Shown: positions 26,982 to 36,485, numbered from the stretch's first letter. The stretch: 64,000 bases of DNA from Streptomyces sp. NRRL WC-3605 (GCF_001509795.1 NZ_LLZN01000041.1:53924-117923), one strand, 5' to 3'. Notes: a model not told the origin generated them from the sequence alone. Made by a program: numbers and translations.

Positions 26982-27622
26982 GCGCCAGGGAGCGGATTCT
27001 GGGCCGGGTGCGGCGTGCGCTGGCGGACGTGCCGAGGGACGACACCCCGTACGAGCGGGCGGTCGTCCGTGACTATCTGCGCGAGCACGGTGAGCGCACC
27101 GTCGAGCAGACGGTGGACCTGCTGGCGGAGAACCTGGCCGACTACCGGGCGGTGGTGCACCGTACGGACTTCGACGAGCTGCCGTACCTGGTCATGCGGC
27201 TGCTCGCCGAGCGCGGCTCGCAGTACGTGCTCGTCCCGCCCGGCCTGCCGCCGGAATGGATGTCGGCCGCCGATCCCACGCGTATCCACGACCGGGCCGT
27301 GAGCACACCCCAGGAACTCGACCGGGTGGAGAGCGTGGTCACGGGCTGCGCGGTCGCGATCGCCGAGACGGGCACGATCGTCCTGGACGGCTCGCCCGAC
27401 CAGGGCCGGCGCCGGATCACCCTCGTCCCCGACCACCACATCTGTGTGGTCCGGGTCCCGGAGCAGGTCGTGTCGTCCGTCCCCCAGGCGCTCGAACGCC
27501 TGGACCCGGCCCGCCCGCTCACCTGGATCTCCGGGCCGTCGGCGACCAGTGACATCGAGCTGGACCGCGTGGAGGGGGTGCACGGCCCGCGCACCCTGGA
27601 GGTGGTGCTGCTGCCGTCCTGA
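26978..27622 (+). CDS. lutC: lactate utilisation protein C
   Basis: A 214-residue LUD-domain protein, with the Ala-Glu-Thr-Gly-Thr-Ile-Val motif and the Leu-Val-Pro-Asp-His-His-Ile-Cys segment of LutC/YkgG. GTG start overlapping lutB by four bases. Completes the lactate-to-pyruvate module directly behind the rhamnose genes. Confidence 0.9.
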   Translation: MSARERILGRVRRALADVPRDDTPYERAVVRDYLREHGERTVEQTVDLLAENLADYRAVVHRTDFDELPYLVMRLLAERGSQYVLVPPGLPPEWMSAADPTRIHDRAVSTPQELDRVESVVTGCAVAIAETGTIVLDGSPDQGRRRITLVPDHHICVVRVPEQVVSSVPQALERLDPARPLTWISGPSATSDIELDRVEGVHGPRTLEVVLLPS

Positions 27623-27641
27623 CGGCCCGCCGTACGTCAGG
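27618..27641. terminator. hairpin between convergent lutC and tetR
   Basis: CCTGACG (27618-27624) pairs perfectly with CGTCAGG (27635-27641); the stem contains both stop codons and could serve either strand. Confidence 0.4.
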
Positions 27642-28206
27642 CCAGGCCGGACGCGTCCAGGAGCAGCGTCACCGTCTCCGTGGTCAGTCCGTCCAGGGTC
27701 TCGACGCGGGACCCCGCGCGCGCGTTGGCGCCGTCGAAGACCAGCATGAGCTGACGGGACAGCAGTTCCGGGTCGCGGGCTCCGCCCTGCTGGGCCAGGG
27801 CGCGGAAGTGGTCCCTCATCCCGTCCTTGGCGCCCCGGGCGACGACGCTGGCCGGATGCTCGGGGTCCTTCAGCTCGACCAGCGCGGCGAGGTAGGGGCA
27901 GCCCTGGTAGCCGGGCTGGGCGGCGCTCTTCTCCAGGCGCTCGAACACGTGCAGGATGCGCTCGCGCGGGGTGCCGGGCTCCTGCTCGGGGAGGATCAGC
28001 TGGGCCTCGTACTCGGGGCGCCGGCGCTCCAGGCTGGCGGCCAGGACCTCGTCCTTGGAGGCGAACAGCTGGTACATGGACCGCTTCGAGACCCCGGCGG
28101 TGCGGCACAGCGTCTCGACGCCGATGGAGACGCCGTCGCGGTAGAAGAGCTCGGACGCCGCGTCGAGGAGCCGGTCCCGCGTGGACGCCTTGTCTGATGT
28201 GGCCAT
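27637..28206 (-). CDS. TetR family regulator controlling the SDR at 30544
   Basis: A 189-residue TetR repressor with the helix-turn-helix motif AGVSKRSMYQLF near residue 38 and a Cys-Pro-Tyr-Leu segment in the ligand domain. A palindrome AAACCGATCGGTGT lies 34 bp upstream of its ATG, and two better copies lie at the promoter of the SDR gene 3 kb away, so it very probably represses itself and that gene (inference from shared operators). An upstream extension would run over the operator and is rejected. Confidence 0.85.
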   Translation of the reverse strand: MATSDKASTRDRLLDAASELFYRDGVSIGVETLCRTAGVSKRSMYQLFASKDEVLAASLERRRPEYEAQLILPEQEPGTPRERILHVFERLEKSAAQPGYQGCPYLAALVELKDPEHPASVVARGAKDGMRDHFRALAQQGGARDPELLSRQLMLVFDGANARAGSRVETLDGLTTETVTLLLDASGLA

Positions 28207-28239
28207 ACCCGCGAGGGTACCGCGCGCGGGACCGTCGGG

Positions 28240-28253
28240 AAACCGATCGGTGT
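28240..28253. promoter_or_regulatory. TetR operator, copy 1
   Basis: AAACCGATCGGTGT, one mismatch from the perfect palindrome AAACCGATCGGTTT seen twice at 31290-31335. It lies between the divergent tetR and moxR genes. Confidence 0.6.
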
Positions 28254-28297
28254 ACCACCTTCCGGCGCCGGGAGCCGCCATGGCATCATCCACTGAA

Positions 28298-28307
28298 CAA
28301 GCGCTTG
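28298..28307. promoter_or_regulatory. palindrome before the MoxR gene
   Basis: CAAGCGCTTG, perfect 10-bp palindrome, 23 bp before the TTG start of moxR. The AAGCGCTT core is common in TetR-type operators of actinobacteria. Its position suggests a separate control of the MoxR/VWA pair. Confidence 0.4.
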
Positions 28308-28330
28308 GACACTCTCCTTCGGAGGCCCCG

Positions 28331-29188
28331 TTGTTCACTTCCGTCGACGACGTCTCCGCGCGTCTGGCCGCGACCGGCTACCTCGCCTCGCCCGCCGTCG
28401 CCACGACCGTCTTCCTCGCCGACCGGCTCGGCAAGCCCCTGCTGGTGGAGGGCCCGGCCGGGGTGGGCAAGACGGAACTCGCCAAGGCCGTCGCCGAGGT
28501 GGCACAGGCCCGGCTGGTACGCCTCCAGTGCTACGAGGGGGTCGACGAGTCCCGGGCGCTGTACGAGTGGAACCACGCCAAGCAGCTGCTGCGCATCAGC
28601 GCGGGCCGCGACGAGACGTGGGACGAGACGCGCACGGACATCTTCGGCGAGGAGTTCCTGCTCACCCGTCCGCTGCTGACGGCCATCCGGGGCGACGACC
28701 CGAAGGTGCTGCTGATCGACGAGACCGACAAGGCCGACGTCGAGGTGGAGGGCCTGCTGCTGGAGGTGCTCAGCGACTTCCAGGTGACCGTCCCCGAGCT
28801 CGGCACCATCACCGCGACCCGCCGGCCCTTCGTGGTCCTCACCTCCAACGCCAGCCGGGAGCTGTCCGAGGCCCTGCGCCGCCGCTGCCTGTTCCTGCAC
28901 ATCGGCTTCCCGGACGAGGAGCTGGAGCGCCGCATCGTCCGGCTGAAGGTGCCGGGGCTCGACGAGGCTCTGGCCCGTTCGGTCGTCCGGGTCGTGGGCG
29001 CGCTGCGGGCCATGGACCTGCGCAAGGTGCCGTCGGTCGCCGAGACCATCGACTGGGCGCGCACCCTGCTCGCCCTCGGCGCGGACACGCTGGACGAGTC
29101 GGTCGTGCGGTCCACCCTCGGAGTGCTGCTCAAGCACCAGGACGACGTGCTCAAGGCGACCGCCAAGCTCGACCTGGACGCCCTGTGA
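28331..29188 (+). CDS. MoxR-type AAA+ ATPase
   Basis: A 285-residue AAA+ ATPase: Walker A GPAGVGKTEL near residue 37, Walker B Val-Leu-Leu-Ile-Asp-Glu-Thr-Asp, sensor Thr-Ser-Asn. MoxR proteins act as chaperones that help assemble or activate metalloenzymes together with a VWA partner, here encoded by the next gene. I chose the TTG at 28331 because GGAGG stands five bases upstream; an ATG at 28280 with a weaker GGGAG is possible and would add 17 residues, covering the palindrome at 28298. Confidence 0.85.
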   Translation: MFTSVDDVSARLAATGYLASPAVATTVFLADRLGKPLLVEGPAGVGKTELAKAVAEVAQARLVRLQCYEGVDESRALYEWNHAKQLLRISAGRDETWDETRTDIFGEEFLLTRPLLTAIRGDDPKVLLIDETDKADVEVEGLLLEVLSDFQVTVPELGTITATRRPFVVLTSNASRELSEALRRRCLFLHIGFPDEELERRIVRLKVPGLDEALARSVVRVVGALRAMDLRKVPSVAETIDWARTLLALGADTLDESVVRSTLGVLLKHQDDVLKATAKLDLDAL

Positions 29189-30543
29189 CCACGCCCGCGG
29201 GGGTGGCCGAGCGGCTGACCTCCCTGGTGGGGGCGTTGCGGGCGCACGGCATGCGGATCGGCACGGGCGAGAGCGTGGACGCGGCCCGGGCCGTGGAGGC
29301 GCTCGGCCTCGCGGACCGGGAGCTGCTGCGGGAGGGCCTGGCCGCGACCCTGCTGCACGGCACCGGGCAGCGGCAGGTGTTCGACCCGGTCTTCGACCTG
29401 TACTTCCCGCGCGGGGTCGGCGGCCCCGAGCAGCCCGCGGCCGGCCGGGAGGATCTGCGGGAGCGGCTGGCCGCCGCCCTCGCCGCCGACGACCGGGCCC
29501 TGATGCTGCGGCTCGCCGCCGAGGCGGTCGACGGGTTCGGCGGCTACGGTTCGTCACCGGAGTCGGACGGCTGGTCGTCGTACCAGACGCTGGAACGGGT
29601 GCGGCCGCAGACGCTGATGGCGCGGGTCCGCGACGACGTGCGGGCGCGGGGCGGCGCGCCGGGGTTCACCGACCGGCTGCTGGAGGACGAGGTCCGGCGC
29701 CGTATCGACGCCTTCCGGGCGATGGTGGCCGCCGAGGCGCGGCGCCGGGTGGCCGAGCGGCGCGGCCGGGACGAGATCGCGCGGCGGGGGGTACGGACGA
29801 CCGCGGACCGGGTCGACTTCCTGTTCGCCGGACGGGATCAGCTGGCTGAGCTGCGGCGCACGGTGCAGCCGCTCGCCCGCAAGCTGGCGACGCGGCTGGC
29901 CGCCCGGCGCCGTCGGGCCTCCCGGGGCAGCATCGACCTGCGCAGGACGCTGCGCGGTTCGCTGTCCACGGGCGGGGTGCCGATGCGGCCGGTGCTGCGC
30001 CGCCGCCGGCCCGCGCGGCCCGAACTGGTGCTGCTGTGCGACGTGTCGGGCTCGGTGTCGGGGTTCTCGGACTTCACGATGCTGCTCGTGCAGGCGCTGC
30101 ACGAGCAGTTCTCCAAGGTGCGGGTGTTCGCCTTCGTCAACCGGGTCGACGAGGTGACCGGGCTCCTGGAGCGCGGGGCCGCCGACCCGGAGGGGCTGGC
30201 CGCGCGCATCCAGGGCGAGGCCGGCGTCACCGGCTACCACGGCAGCAGCGACTACGGCATGGCCCTGGGCGAGTTCGCCGAGCGGTACGAGGAGGCGGTG
30301 GGCCCGCGGACCACCGTGTTCGTCCTCGGTGACGCCCGGACGAACATGAGCGACCCCGGCCTGCCGGCCGTCCGCCGGATCGCCCGCCGGGCGCGCCGCG
30401 TGTACTGGCTGAACCCCGAGCAGCGGTCCCGCTGGGGCACCGGCGACTCCGCCGCCCCCGCCTACGCCGAGCTGGTGGAGATGCACGAGTGCCGGACCGC
30501 CCGGCAGCTCAGCGCCCTGGTGGGGCGCCTGCTGCCGGTGTGA
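29185..30543 (+). CDS. VWA domain protein (CoxE-like)
   Basis: A 452-residue protein with an arginine-rich helical N-terminal half and a C-terminal von Willebrand A domain with the metal-ion site Asp-Val-Ser-Gly-Ser-Val-Ser (DxSxS). GTG start overlapping moxR as GTGA. The pair resembles CoxD/CoxE, which mature carbon monoxide dehydrogenase, but no cox structural genes are visible here; the client is unknown. Confidence 0.82.
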   Translation: MTTPAGVAERLTSLVGALRAHGMRIGTGESVDAARAVEALGLADRELLREGLAATLLHGTGQRQVFDPVFDLYFPRGVGGPEQPAAGREDLRERLAAALAADDRALMLRLAAEAVDGFGGYGSSPESDGWSSYQTLERVRPQTLMARVRDDVRARGGAPGFTDRLLEDEVRRRIDAFRAMVAAEARRRVAERRGRDEIARRGVRTTADRVDFLFAGRDQLAELRRTVQPLARKLATRLAARRRRASRGSIDLRRTLRGSLSTGGVPMRPVLRRRRPARPELVLLCDVSGSVSGFSDFTMLLVQALHEQFSKVRVFAFVNRVDEVTGLLERGAADPEGLAARIQGEAGVTGYHGSSDYGMALGEFAERYEEAVGPRTTVFVLGDARTNMSDPGLPAVRRIARRARRVYWLNPEQRSRWGTGDSAAPAYAELVEMHECRTARQLSALVGRLLPV

Positions 30544-31245
30544 TCAGGCGGCGAACCGCCCGTAGAGGACGGCCGGGTCGGCGGCGAGTCCGGCCTTGAC
30601 CTGCCGGGAGATGTCGTCGGCGAGCACCTCGAAGGCGTTCGCCTCGATCCCGTCGAGTGCCTGCGCGGCGACGCTGTCCGGGCTGCTCTTCGGCGCGTCG
30701 ACGTGGGCGGCCAGATCGGTGTCGACATAGCCGACGTGCAGGCCGGTGACCTCGATGCCGCGCGGGCGCAGGTCGAGCCGCAGCGAGTTGGTCAGCGACC
30801 ACAGGGCGGCCTTGGAGGCGCTGTAGGAGTTGGCGAGGCCGATCCAGGACAGCACGGAGTGGACGTTCAGGATGTGGCCGCCGCCGTTGCGCTCGATGAC
30901 GGGCACGAGGGCGCGGGTGACCAGGAGCGGCCCGTAGAAATTGGTCTCGAACTCGCGCCGCACGTCGTCGACGGGCGCGTCCAGGAACTTCGCGTTCACG
31001 GACGCGCCCGCGTTGTTGATGAGCAGGGTGACGTCCTGCGCCTGCTCGGCCGCGGCGGCGACGGAGGCGGGGTCGGTGACCTCCAGGGCCAGCGGCACGG
31101 CGTCGGGGTGCGTGACGGTGCGGGGATCGCGGGCGGTGGCGTACACCTTCTTCGCGCCGCGCTCGTACAGGGCGTCGACCAGGGCCCGGCCGATGCCGCG
31201 GCTGCCTCCGGTGACCAGGGCGACGGATCCTTCGATGGCGGTCAT
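30544..31245 (-). CDS. short-chain dehydrogenase/reductase under TetR control
   Basis: A 233-residue classical SDR: TGGSRGIG at residues 12-19, NNAG near 83, catalytic Tyr-Ser-Ala-Ser-Lys. The ATG at 31245 follows GAGGAGAG. It is convergent with the VWA gene, with no gap between stops. Its promoter contains the -35/-10 pair at 31345-31317, with one operator in the spacer and one just downstream, so it should be silent until the TetR ligand appears. Substrate unknown, probably a carbonyl compound that is also the inducer (inference). Confidence 0.85.
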   Translation of the reverse strand: MTAIEGSVALVTGGSRGIGRALVDALYERGAKKVYATARDPRTVTHPDAVPLALEVTDPASVAAAAEQAQDVTLLINNAGASVNAKFLDAPVDDVRREFETNFYGPLLVTRALVPVIERNGGGHILNVHSVLSWIGLANSYSASKAALWSLTNSLRLDLRPRGIEVTGLHVGYVDTDLAAHVDAPKSSPDSVAAQALDGIEANAFEVLADDISRQVKAGLAADPAVLYGRFAA

Positions 31246-31289
31246 GGGTCTCTCCTCGGAACGGGGGTGCGTGTCGGGCCGACCCGCGC

Positions 31290-31307
31290 GGAAACCGATC
31301 GGTTTCC
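31290..31307. promoter_or_regulatory. TetR operator, copy 2
   Basis: GGAAACCGATCGGTTTCC, a perfect 18-bp palindrome downstream of the SDR -10, over the expected start of transcription. Centre-to-centre distance to copy 3 is 30 bp, close to three helical turns. Confidence 0.7.
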
Positions 31308-31316
31308 ATGGCCGGT

Positions 31317-31345
31317 AGCGTAAACCGATCGGTTTCCAGAGGCAA
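31317..31345 (-). promoter_or_regulatory. SDR promoter with TetR operator copy 3 in its spacer
   Basis: Minus strand: TTGCCT (31345-31340), 17-bp spacer, TACGCT (31322-31317). The palindrome AAACCGATCGGTTT (31322-31335) fills the spacer, so repressor and polymerase cannot bind together. Confidence 0.6.
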
Positions 31346-31406
31346 GCGCGGGAGGCGCGTGCGCGGGAAACGCGTGTGCGGAAGGTGCGTGCGCGGGAGG
31401 TGTGTG
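31346..31406. repeat. imperfect tandem GC-rich repeat
   Basis: About four degenerate units of 13-17 bp, each beginning GCGCGGGA or GCGGAA and ending GCGT/GTGT. It lies behind the SDR promoter and ahead of the MDR oxidoreductase. No function evident. Confidence 0.4.
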
Positions 31407-31511
31407 CCCCTGCCACCGGCCTCCGGGAGCCCGGGGAGAAATCAGGGTGCGGCCCGGATGGTCAGGTCCCGCGGGCTTTCCTACGCTCGGCGTGAGTGGA
31501 GGGGGGACCCC

Positions 31512-32489
31512 ATGAAGGCAGTGGTCCAGGACCGGTACGGGTCGGCGGACACCCTGGAGTTCACGGACGTCGAGCGGCCGTTGCCGGGCGCCGGCGAGGT
31601 GCTCGTGCGGGTGCGGGCCGCGTCCGTGAACGCCCTCGACTGGCACTTCATGCGCGGCGACCCCCTGATCGGGCGCGGCACGATGGGCTGGCGCCGGCCG
31701 AGGAACCGCATCCGGGGCCGTGACCTCGCCGGCGTGGTGGAGACGGTGGGCGCCGGGGTCACGGGGCTCCAGCCCGGCGACGAGGTGTACGGCGAGGCCG
31801 ACGGCACCTTCGCCGAGTTCGTGTGCGCCCGGGCCGACGAGATCGGTCCCAAGCCGGCCGGGCTCACCTTCGAGCAGGCGGCCGCCATGCCCCTGGCTGG
31901 GAACACCGCGCTGATGGCGCTGCGGGACGTCGCCCGCCTCCAGGAGGGCCAGACCCTGCTGGTGAACGGCGCCTCCGGGGGCGTCGGCACCTTCGCCGTC
32001 CAGCTCGGCAGGGCGTACGGCGCCGAGGTCACGGCGGTGTGCAGCGCGCGCAACGCCGACCTGGTCCGCTCACTGGGCGCCGGCCACGTGATCGACCGCG
32101 CCCGGGAGGACTTCGCCCGGCGCGCCGAGCGCTGGGACGTCGTGCTGGACCTTGTGGGCAACCGCTCGCTGGGGGACCTCCGGCGCGCCCTCGCGCCCAC
32201 CGGGACGCTCGTGCTGTCCGGCGGAGGCGTCTTCGAGGGCGGCAGCGTCGTCGGGCCGATGGCGTTGTTCCTCAAGCGGCAGCTGGCCGCGCCCTTCGCG
32301 GGCGGCCGGCGGCTGCGGGCCGTCGCGGCCCGACAGAGCCGCGCCAACCTCGCGGCCCTGCGCGAACTGGCCGAGTCGGGGAGGATCGCCCCGGTCGTCG
32401 AGCGGACCTACGAACTGGGTGAGGCTGCCGAGGCGATCCGGTATCTGGAGGTCGAGCACGCGCGCGCCAAGGTCGTCATCACCGTCTGA
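31512..32489 (+). CDS. zinc-independent MDR oxidoreductase (quinone reductase-like)
   Basis: A 325-residue medium-chain NAD(P)-dependent reductase. The N-terminal half is the GroES-like domain; the cofactor motif is Asn-Gly-Ala-Ser-Gly-Gly-Val-Gly-Thr near residue 155. The catalytic and structural zinc cysteines of true alcohol dehydrogenases are absent, as in the zeta-crystallin/quinone oxidoreductase group. The ATG is preceded by a GGAGGGGGGA run. Oxidises or reduces an unknown enone, quinone or alcohol. Confidence 0.82.
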   Translation: MKAVVQDRYGSADTLEFTDVERPLPGAGEVLVRVRAASVNALDWHFMRGDPLIGRGTMGWRRPRNRIRGRDLAGVVETVGAGVTGLQPGDEVYGEADGTFAEFVCARADEIGPKPAGLTFEQAAAMPLAGNTALMALRDVARLQEGQTLLVNGASGGVGTFAVQLGRAYGAEVTAVCSARNADLVRSLGAGHVIDRAREDFARRAERWDVVLDLVGNRSLGDLRRALAPTGTLVLSGGGVFEGGSVVGPMALFLKRQLAAPFAGGRRLRAVAARQSRANLAALRELAESGRIAPVVERTYELGEAAEAIRYLEVEHARAKVVITV

Positions 32490-32514
32490 CGGACCGGCAC
32501 GCGCCTCGCGACGT

Positions 32515-32871
32515 CTACTGCCTGGCGAACTCCCGGGCCGTCTGGCCGTGGAAGTCGTACACGACGACCTGCTCGTCGCCGGCCACCCAGGCGTCGTGCC
32601 CGGGGGTGCACACATAGACCTCGCCGGGGCCGACCTCGGTCTCGGCGCCGTCGTCCATGTGGATGTGCAGGCGCCCCTGGACGACGTAGCCGTTGTGGTG
32701 CATCTGGCAGGTGGAGGTACCCGCGATCGGGCCCACCGACTCGCTCCAGCGCCAGCCCGGCTCCAGGGTGGCCACGGCGAAGTCCAGGTCGCTCAGGTGG
32801 ACCGCCTCGATGTGGCCGCGGGGGAAATCACGCCGCTCGTCCGGCTTCTCGAGCATCTTGACTTCCAGCAT
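32515..32871 (-). CDS. cupin domain protein
   Basis: A 118-residue single-domain cupin. The two metal-binding motifs are partly kept: Gln-Met-His-His-Asn-Gly-Tyr-Val-Val-Gln-Gly-Arg-Leu near residue 57 and Pro-Gly-His-Asp-Ala-Trp near 90. Possible roles are an enzyme or a small-molecule sensor; nothing in the context decides. Convergent with the MDR gene. Confidence 0.75.
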   Translation of the reverse strand: MLEVKMLEKPDERRDFPRGHIEAVHLSDLDFAVATLEPGWRWSESVGPIAGTSTCQMHHNGYVVQGRLHIHMDDGAETEVGPGEVYVCTPGHDAWVAGDEQVVVYDFHGQTAREFARQ

Positions 32872-33003
32872 GGCGCGCTCCCTTCGGGCCGCGTCCCCGC
32901 ACGCGGCCGGGCCGGTCTCCCAGCGGCCCTGGGCGCCGCCGTCGGCGGCCGGCCCTCTACCACCCCATCGTCCGCCCGGCCACCGGGGCCCGCCAGCCGG
33001 GAG

Positions 33004-33981
<978 letters not shown>

Positions 33982-34029
33982 GCGTGCCCTCCAGCGGGGT
34001 GAGGTCGGTCGTGCCCGGCGTCCCCGACC

Positions 34030-34770
34030 CTACGTCCGTTCCTCCAGGAGCTGGGGGCCGTTGTTGCGGACGCTGTTGACCGCCGTGGAGACCGGGCGGG
34101 CGGCCAGGTGGCCCTCGGCCGGCTGGACCAGCAGGGCGCGCAGGTCGTCCGTGGACTCGTGCCGCGGGTCGAGCCAGGCGTCGTAGTGGCCGGGCGGAAG
34201 GGCCAGCGGCATCCGCGGGTGGACGCGCCCGGCGGCGTCGGTGGCCTCGGTGGTGATGATGGTGCAGCTCAGCAGCCAGGCGGCCGGGTCGTCGTCGTCC
34301 TTGACGGCCGGGTCGCGCCAGAACTCGTACAGCCCCGCGAGGGCCAGGACGCTCCCGTCCTCGGGATGGATGAACCAGGGCTGCTTGCGGACCTTCCCGG
34401 ACGTCTCGTCCCGGACCTGGTCCCACTCGTAGAAGCCGTCGGCGGGGAGCAGGCAGCGGCGTTTGACGAACGCGCGGCGGAAGGCGGGCTTCTCGTGGAC
34501 GGTCTCCACGCGCGCGTTGATCAGCCGCGCGCCCTGCTTCACGTCCTTCGCCCAGGACGGCACCAGGCCCCAGCGCATCGGGCGCAGCGTGCGCGGCGCC
34601 GGGGCGTCCTCGCCCGCGCCGCGCGGCCGGCGTTCCAGGACCGCCCACACGTCGTCGGTCGGCGCCACGTTCCAGCTCGGTTCCAGGGCCTCCTCCGGGT
34701 GCCACTCGGCGACCTGGAACAGCTGGGCCAGGTCCTGGGGGCTGCGGGTGGAGGCGTATCGGCCGCACAT
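34030..34770 (-). CDS. SOS response-associated peptidase (SRAP/YedK)
   Basis: A 246-residue SRAP protein. After removal of Met1 the catalytic Cys2 (MCGRY) forms a thiazolidine crosslink with abasic sites in single-stranded DNA. Other active-site elements, Asn-Ala-Arg-Val-Glu, Gly-Phe-Tyr-Glu-Trp and His-Pro-Arg-Met-Pro, are intact. The start at 34770 is fixed by the need for Cys2; a start nine codons earlier would destroy the mechanism. Confidence 0.92.
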   Translation of the reverse strand: MCGRYASTRSPQDLAQLFQVAEWHPEEALEPSWNVAPTDDVWAVLERRPRGAGEDAPAPRTLRPMRWGLVPSWAKDVKQGARLINARVETVHEKPAFRRAFVKRRCLLPADGFYEWDQVRDETSGKVRKQPWFIHPEDGSVLALAGLYEFWRDPAVKDDDDPAAWLLSCTIITTEATDAAGRVHPRMPLALPPGHYDAWLDPRHESTDDLRALLVQPAEGHLAARPVSTAVNSVRNNGPQLLEERT

Positions 34771-34839
34771 GGGGCCACTGTGCCACGGGCCCGGCACCCG
34801 GTCCTGACGAGCGCCTGACCGACCCTTCCGTGCCGCGGC

Positions 34840-35796
34840 TCAGCCGCGCAGCGTGCGCGACGGGCTGGTGCCGTACATGGCGCGGTAGAGGGAGGCGAAC
34901 CGGCCGGGGTGCGGGAAGCCCCAGCGGGCGGCGACGGCGCCGACGGACGTCTCGTCGCCCGGTCCGGCCGCCAGCAGGTCGCGGTGGGCGTGGCTGAGCC
35001 TGACCTGGCGCACGTAGCCGAGCGGCGTGGTGTCCAGGTGCCGGCGGAACGCGTACTGCAGCGTCCGGATGGTGACGTGGGCGGCGGCCGCGATGTCGGC
35101 GACGGTGATCGGCTCGTGCGCGTGGTCGTCGATGAACGCGACGGCGCGCCGGAGGGTCGCCGAGTGGGCGTCCGTGCGGTCCTGCGCCGTGGGGTCGGTG
35201 CGCGCGTTGTTCGGGAAGGCCGCCAGGACGCTCGCGGCGAGCAGCTGGGTGCCGGCCGACACGACCAGCGGTTCCGCGGCGGCGTCCGCGTCGCCCAGCA
35301 CATGGTCGCGCAGATAGATGATCGTGCGCTTGAGCCGCTCGGCGGCGGCCGGGGTGTGCGGCCGGTGCCCGGTGAGCCGGACGGGTTCGAGCAGGGTCCT
35401 CCCGGACCCGGCGGCGACCTGGTCGAGCAGGCCGGGCTCGAGCATCGTGATGTTGTAGCGGGCCTTGTCGATCCGGCCCGCGTACGGCAGGTCCGGCGGC
35501 GCGAACATCACCACGTCACCGGGCCCGAAGTCGTCCCGGACGCCCTGGAAGACGTGGTCGCGGACGGTGCCCTCGTGGACGATGCACAGGCAGATCCGGC
35601 CGAGCGGGGCCACAGAGTAGGTCATCTCGAAGTCGAGTTCGAGTTCGTCCACGCTCACCGACGCGTCGGCGTCCCGGCGGATGCGCACCCGGCTGGACTC
35701 GGGGGTGCTGCTGCCGATGCTCATCCGCGCGTAGGCGCGGCAGAGGAACTCCTCGGTCGCCTCGAGGTCATCACTGTCGAAGATCAGCGAACCCAT
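34840..35796 (-). CDS. AraC family transcriptional regulator
   Basis: A 318-residue regulator. The N-terminal two thirds are a beta-rich effector domain and residues about 215-318 are the double helix-turn-helix AraC domain (Thr-Val-Ala-Asp-Ile-Ala, then Trp-Gly-Phe-Pro-His-Pro-Gly-Arg-Phe). Divergent from the ANTAR gene across 189 bp, which suggests either that it regulates that gene or that both respond to a common signal. The ligand is unknown. Confidence 0.85.
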   Translation of the reverse strand: MGSLIFDSDDLEATEEFLCRAYARMSIGSSTPESSRVRIRRDADASVSVDELELDFEMTYSVAPLGRICLCIVHEGTVRDHVFQGVRDDFGPGDVVMFAPPDLPYAGRIDKARYNITMLEPGLLDQVAAGSGRTLLEPVRLTGHRPHTPAAAERLKRTIIYLRDHVLGDADAAAEPLVVSAGTQLLAASVLAAFPNNARTDPTAQDRTDAHSATLRRAVAFIDDHAHEPITVADIAAAAHVTIRTLQYAFRRHLDTTPLGYVRQVRLSHAHRDLLAAGPGDETSVGAVAARWGFPHPGRFASLYRAMYGTSPSRTLRG

Positions 35797-35985
35797 GAGA
35801 ACCTTCTGCCCCCGATCGACGCCGTCACCGGTCCGGACGTCCGGACGCCCTCGACTCCGAAGCATCGCATTTCGTTTTCCGTACAGCCACCGCTCCGACG
35901 ATTCGTTCTCCGCACCCTCGTGCGCGCCGATCGGGGGCAGCGTGTCAGTAACGGCACGACTGACCTTCCGGAGAACCATTTCGCC

Positions 35986-36309
35986 ATGTCGGAGCAGGTG
36001 GAGAGCGACGAGACGATCGCGGCGCTGCGGGAAGAGGTCGCGCAGCTCCAGCACGCCGTCCTGTCGCACGCGATCGTGGACCAGGCGATCGGTGTGGTGG
36101 TCGCCTACGGCGGGGTGCGTCCGGGCACCGCCTGGGACGTCCTCAAGGAGGTCTCCCAGCACACCAACACCAAGCTGCGGGAGGTGGCCGAGCTCGTCGT
36201 GCGCTGGCCCCACGAGGGACGGCTGCCCGAGGACGTGCGCACGGCCCTGACCGCCGCCGTGTCCCGGGTGAACCCGCACCACCGGGCCGAACAGCCGGCA
36301 GGCTCCTGA
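35986..36309 (+). CDS. ANTAR domain protein
   Basis: A 107-residue protein made of an N-terminal coiled-coil helix and a C-terminal ANTAR RNA-binding domain (Val-Asp-Gln-Ala-Ile-Gly-Val, Ala-Trp-Asp-Val-Leu-Lys, Leu-Arg-Glu-Val-Ala). ANTAR proteins bind dual stem-loops in nascent RNA to prevent termination. There is no GAF or receiver domain, so its input is unclear. An in-frame extension upstream overlaps the divergent AraC gene and is rejected. Confidence 0.8.
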   Translation: MSEQVESDETIAALREEVAQLQHAVLSHAIVDQAIGVVVAYGGVRPGTAWDVLKEVSQHTNTKLREVAELVVRWPHEGRLPEDVRTALTAAVSRVNPHHRAEQPAGS

Positions 36310-36485
36310 CCGTCCGGACCCCGGCTCAGGAGCGGCGCCAGGAGTCGTCCGACGGATGCGAGCCGGCCTGCGGTCCCATACGCGGCCGGCGTCCGAAGGA
36401 GAGTCCGCGTACCCCACCCCGCCCGCACCCGGCGTCACCGCCCGGGGCCGCGTTTCCGGTGGGGGGCGGCGGGCACCCGGCCCGC

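Noticed and set aside
28331..30543. Carbon monoxide dehydrogenase maturation genes
   Set aside because: MoxR and VWA proteins resemble CoxD/CoxE, but no coxSML or molybdenum cofactor genes are seen, so the narrower name is not justified.
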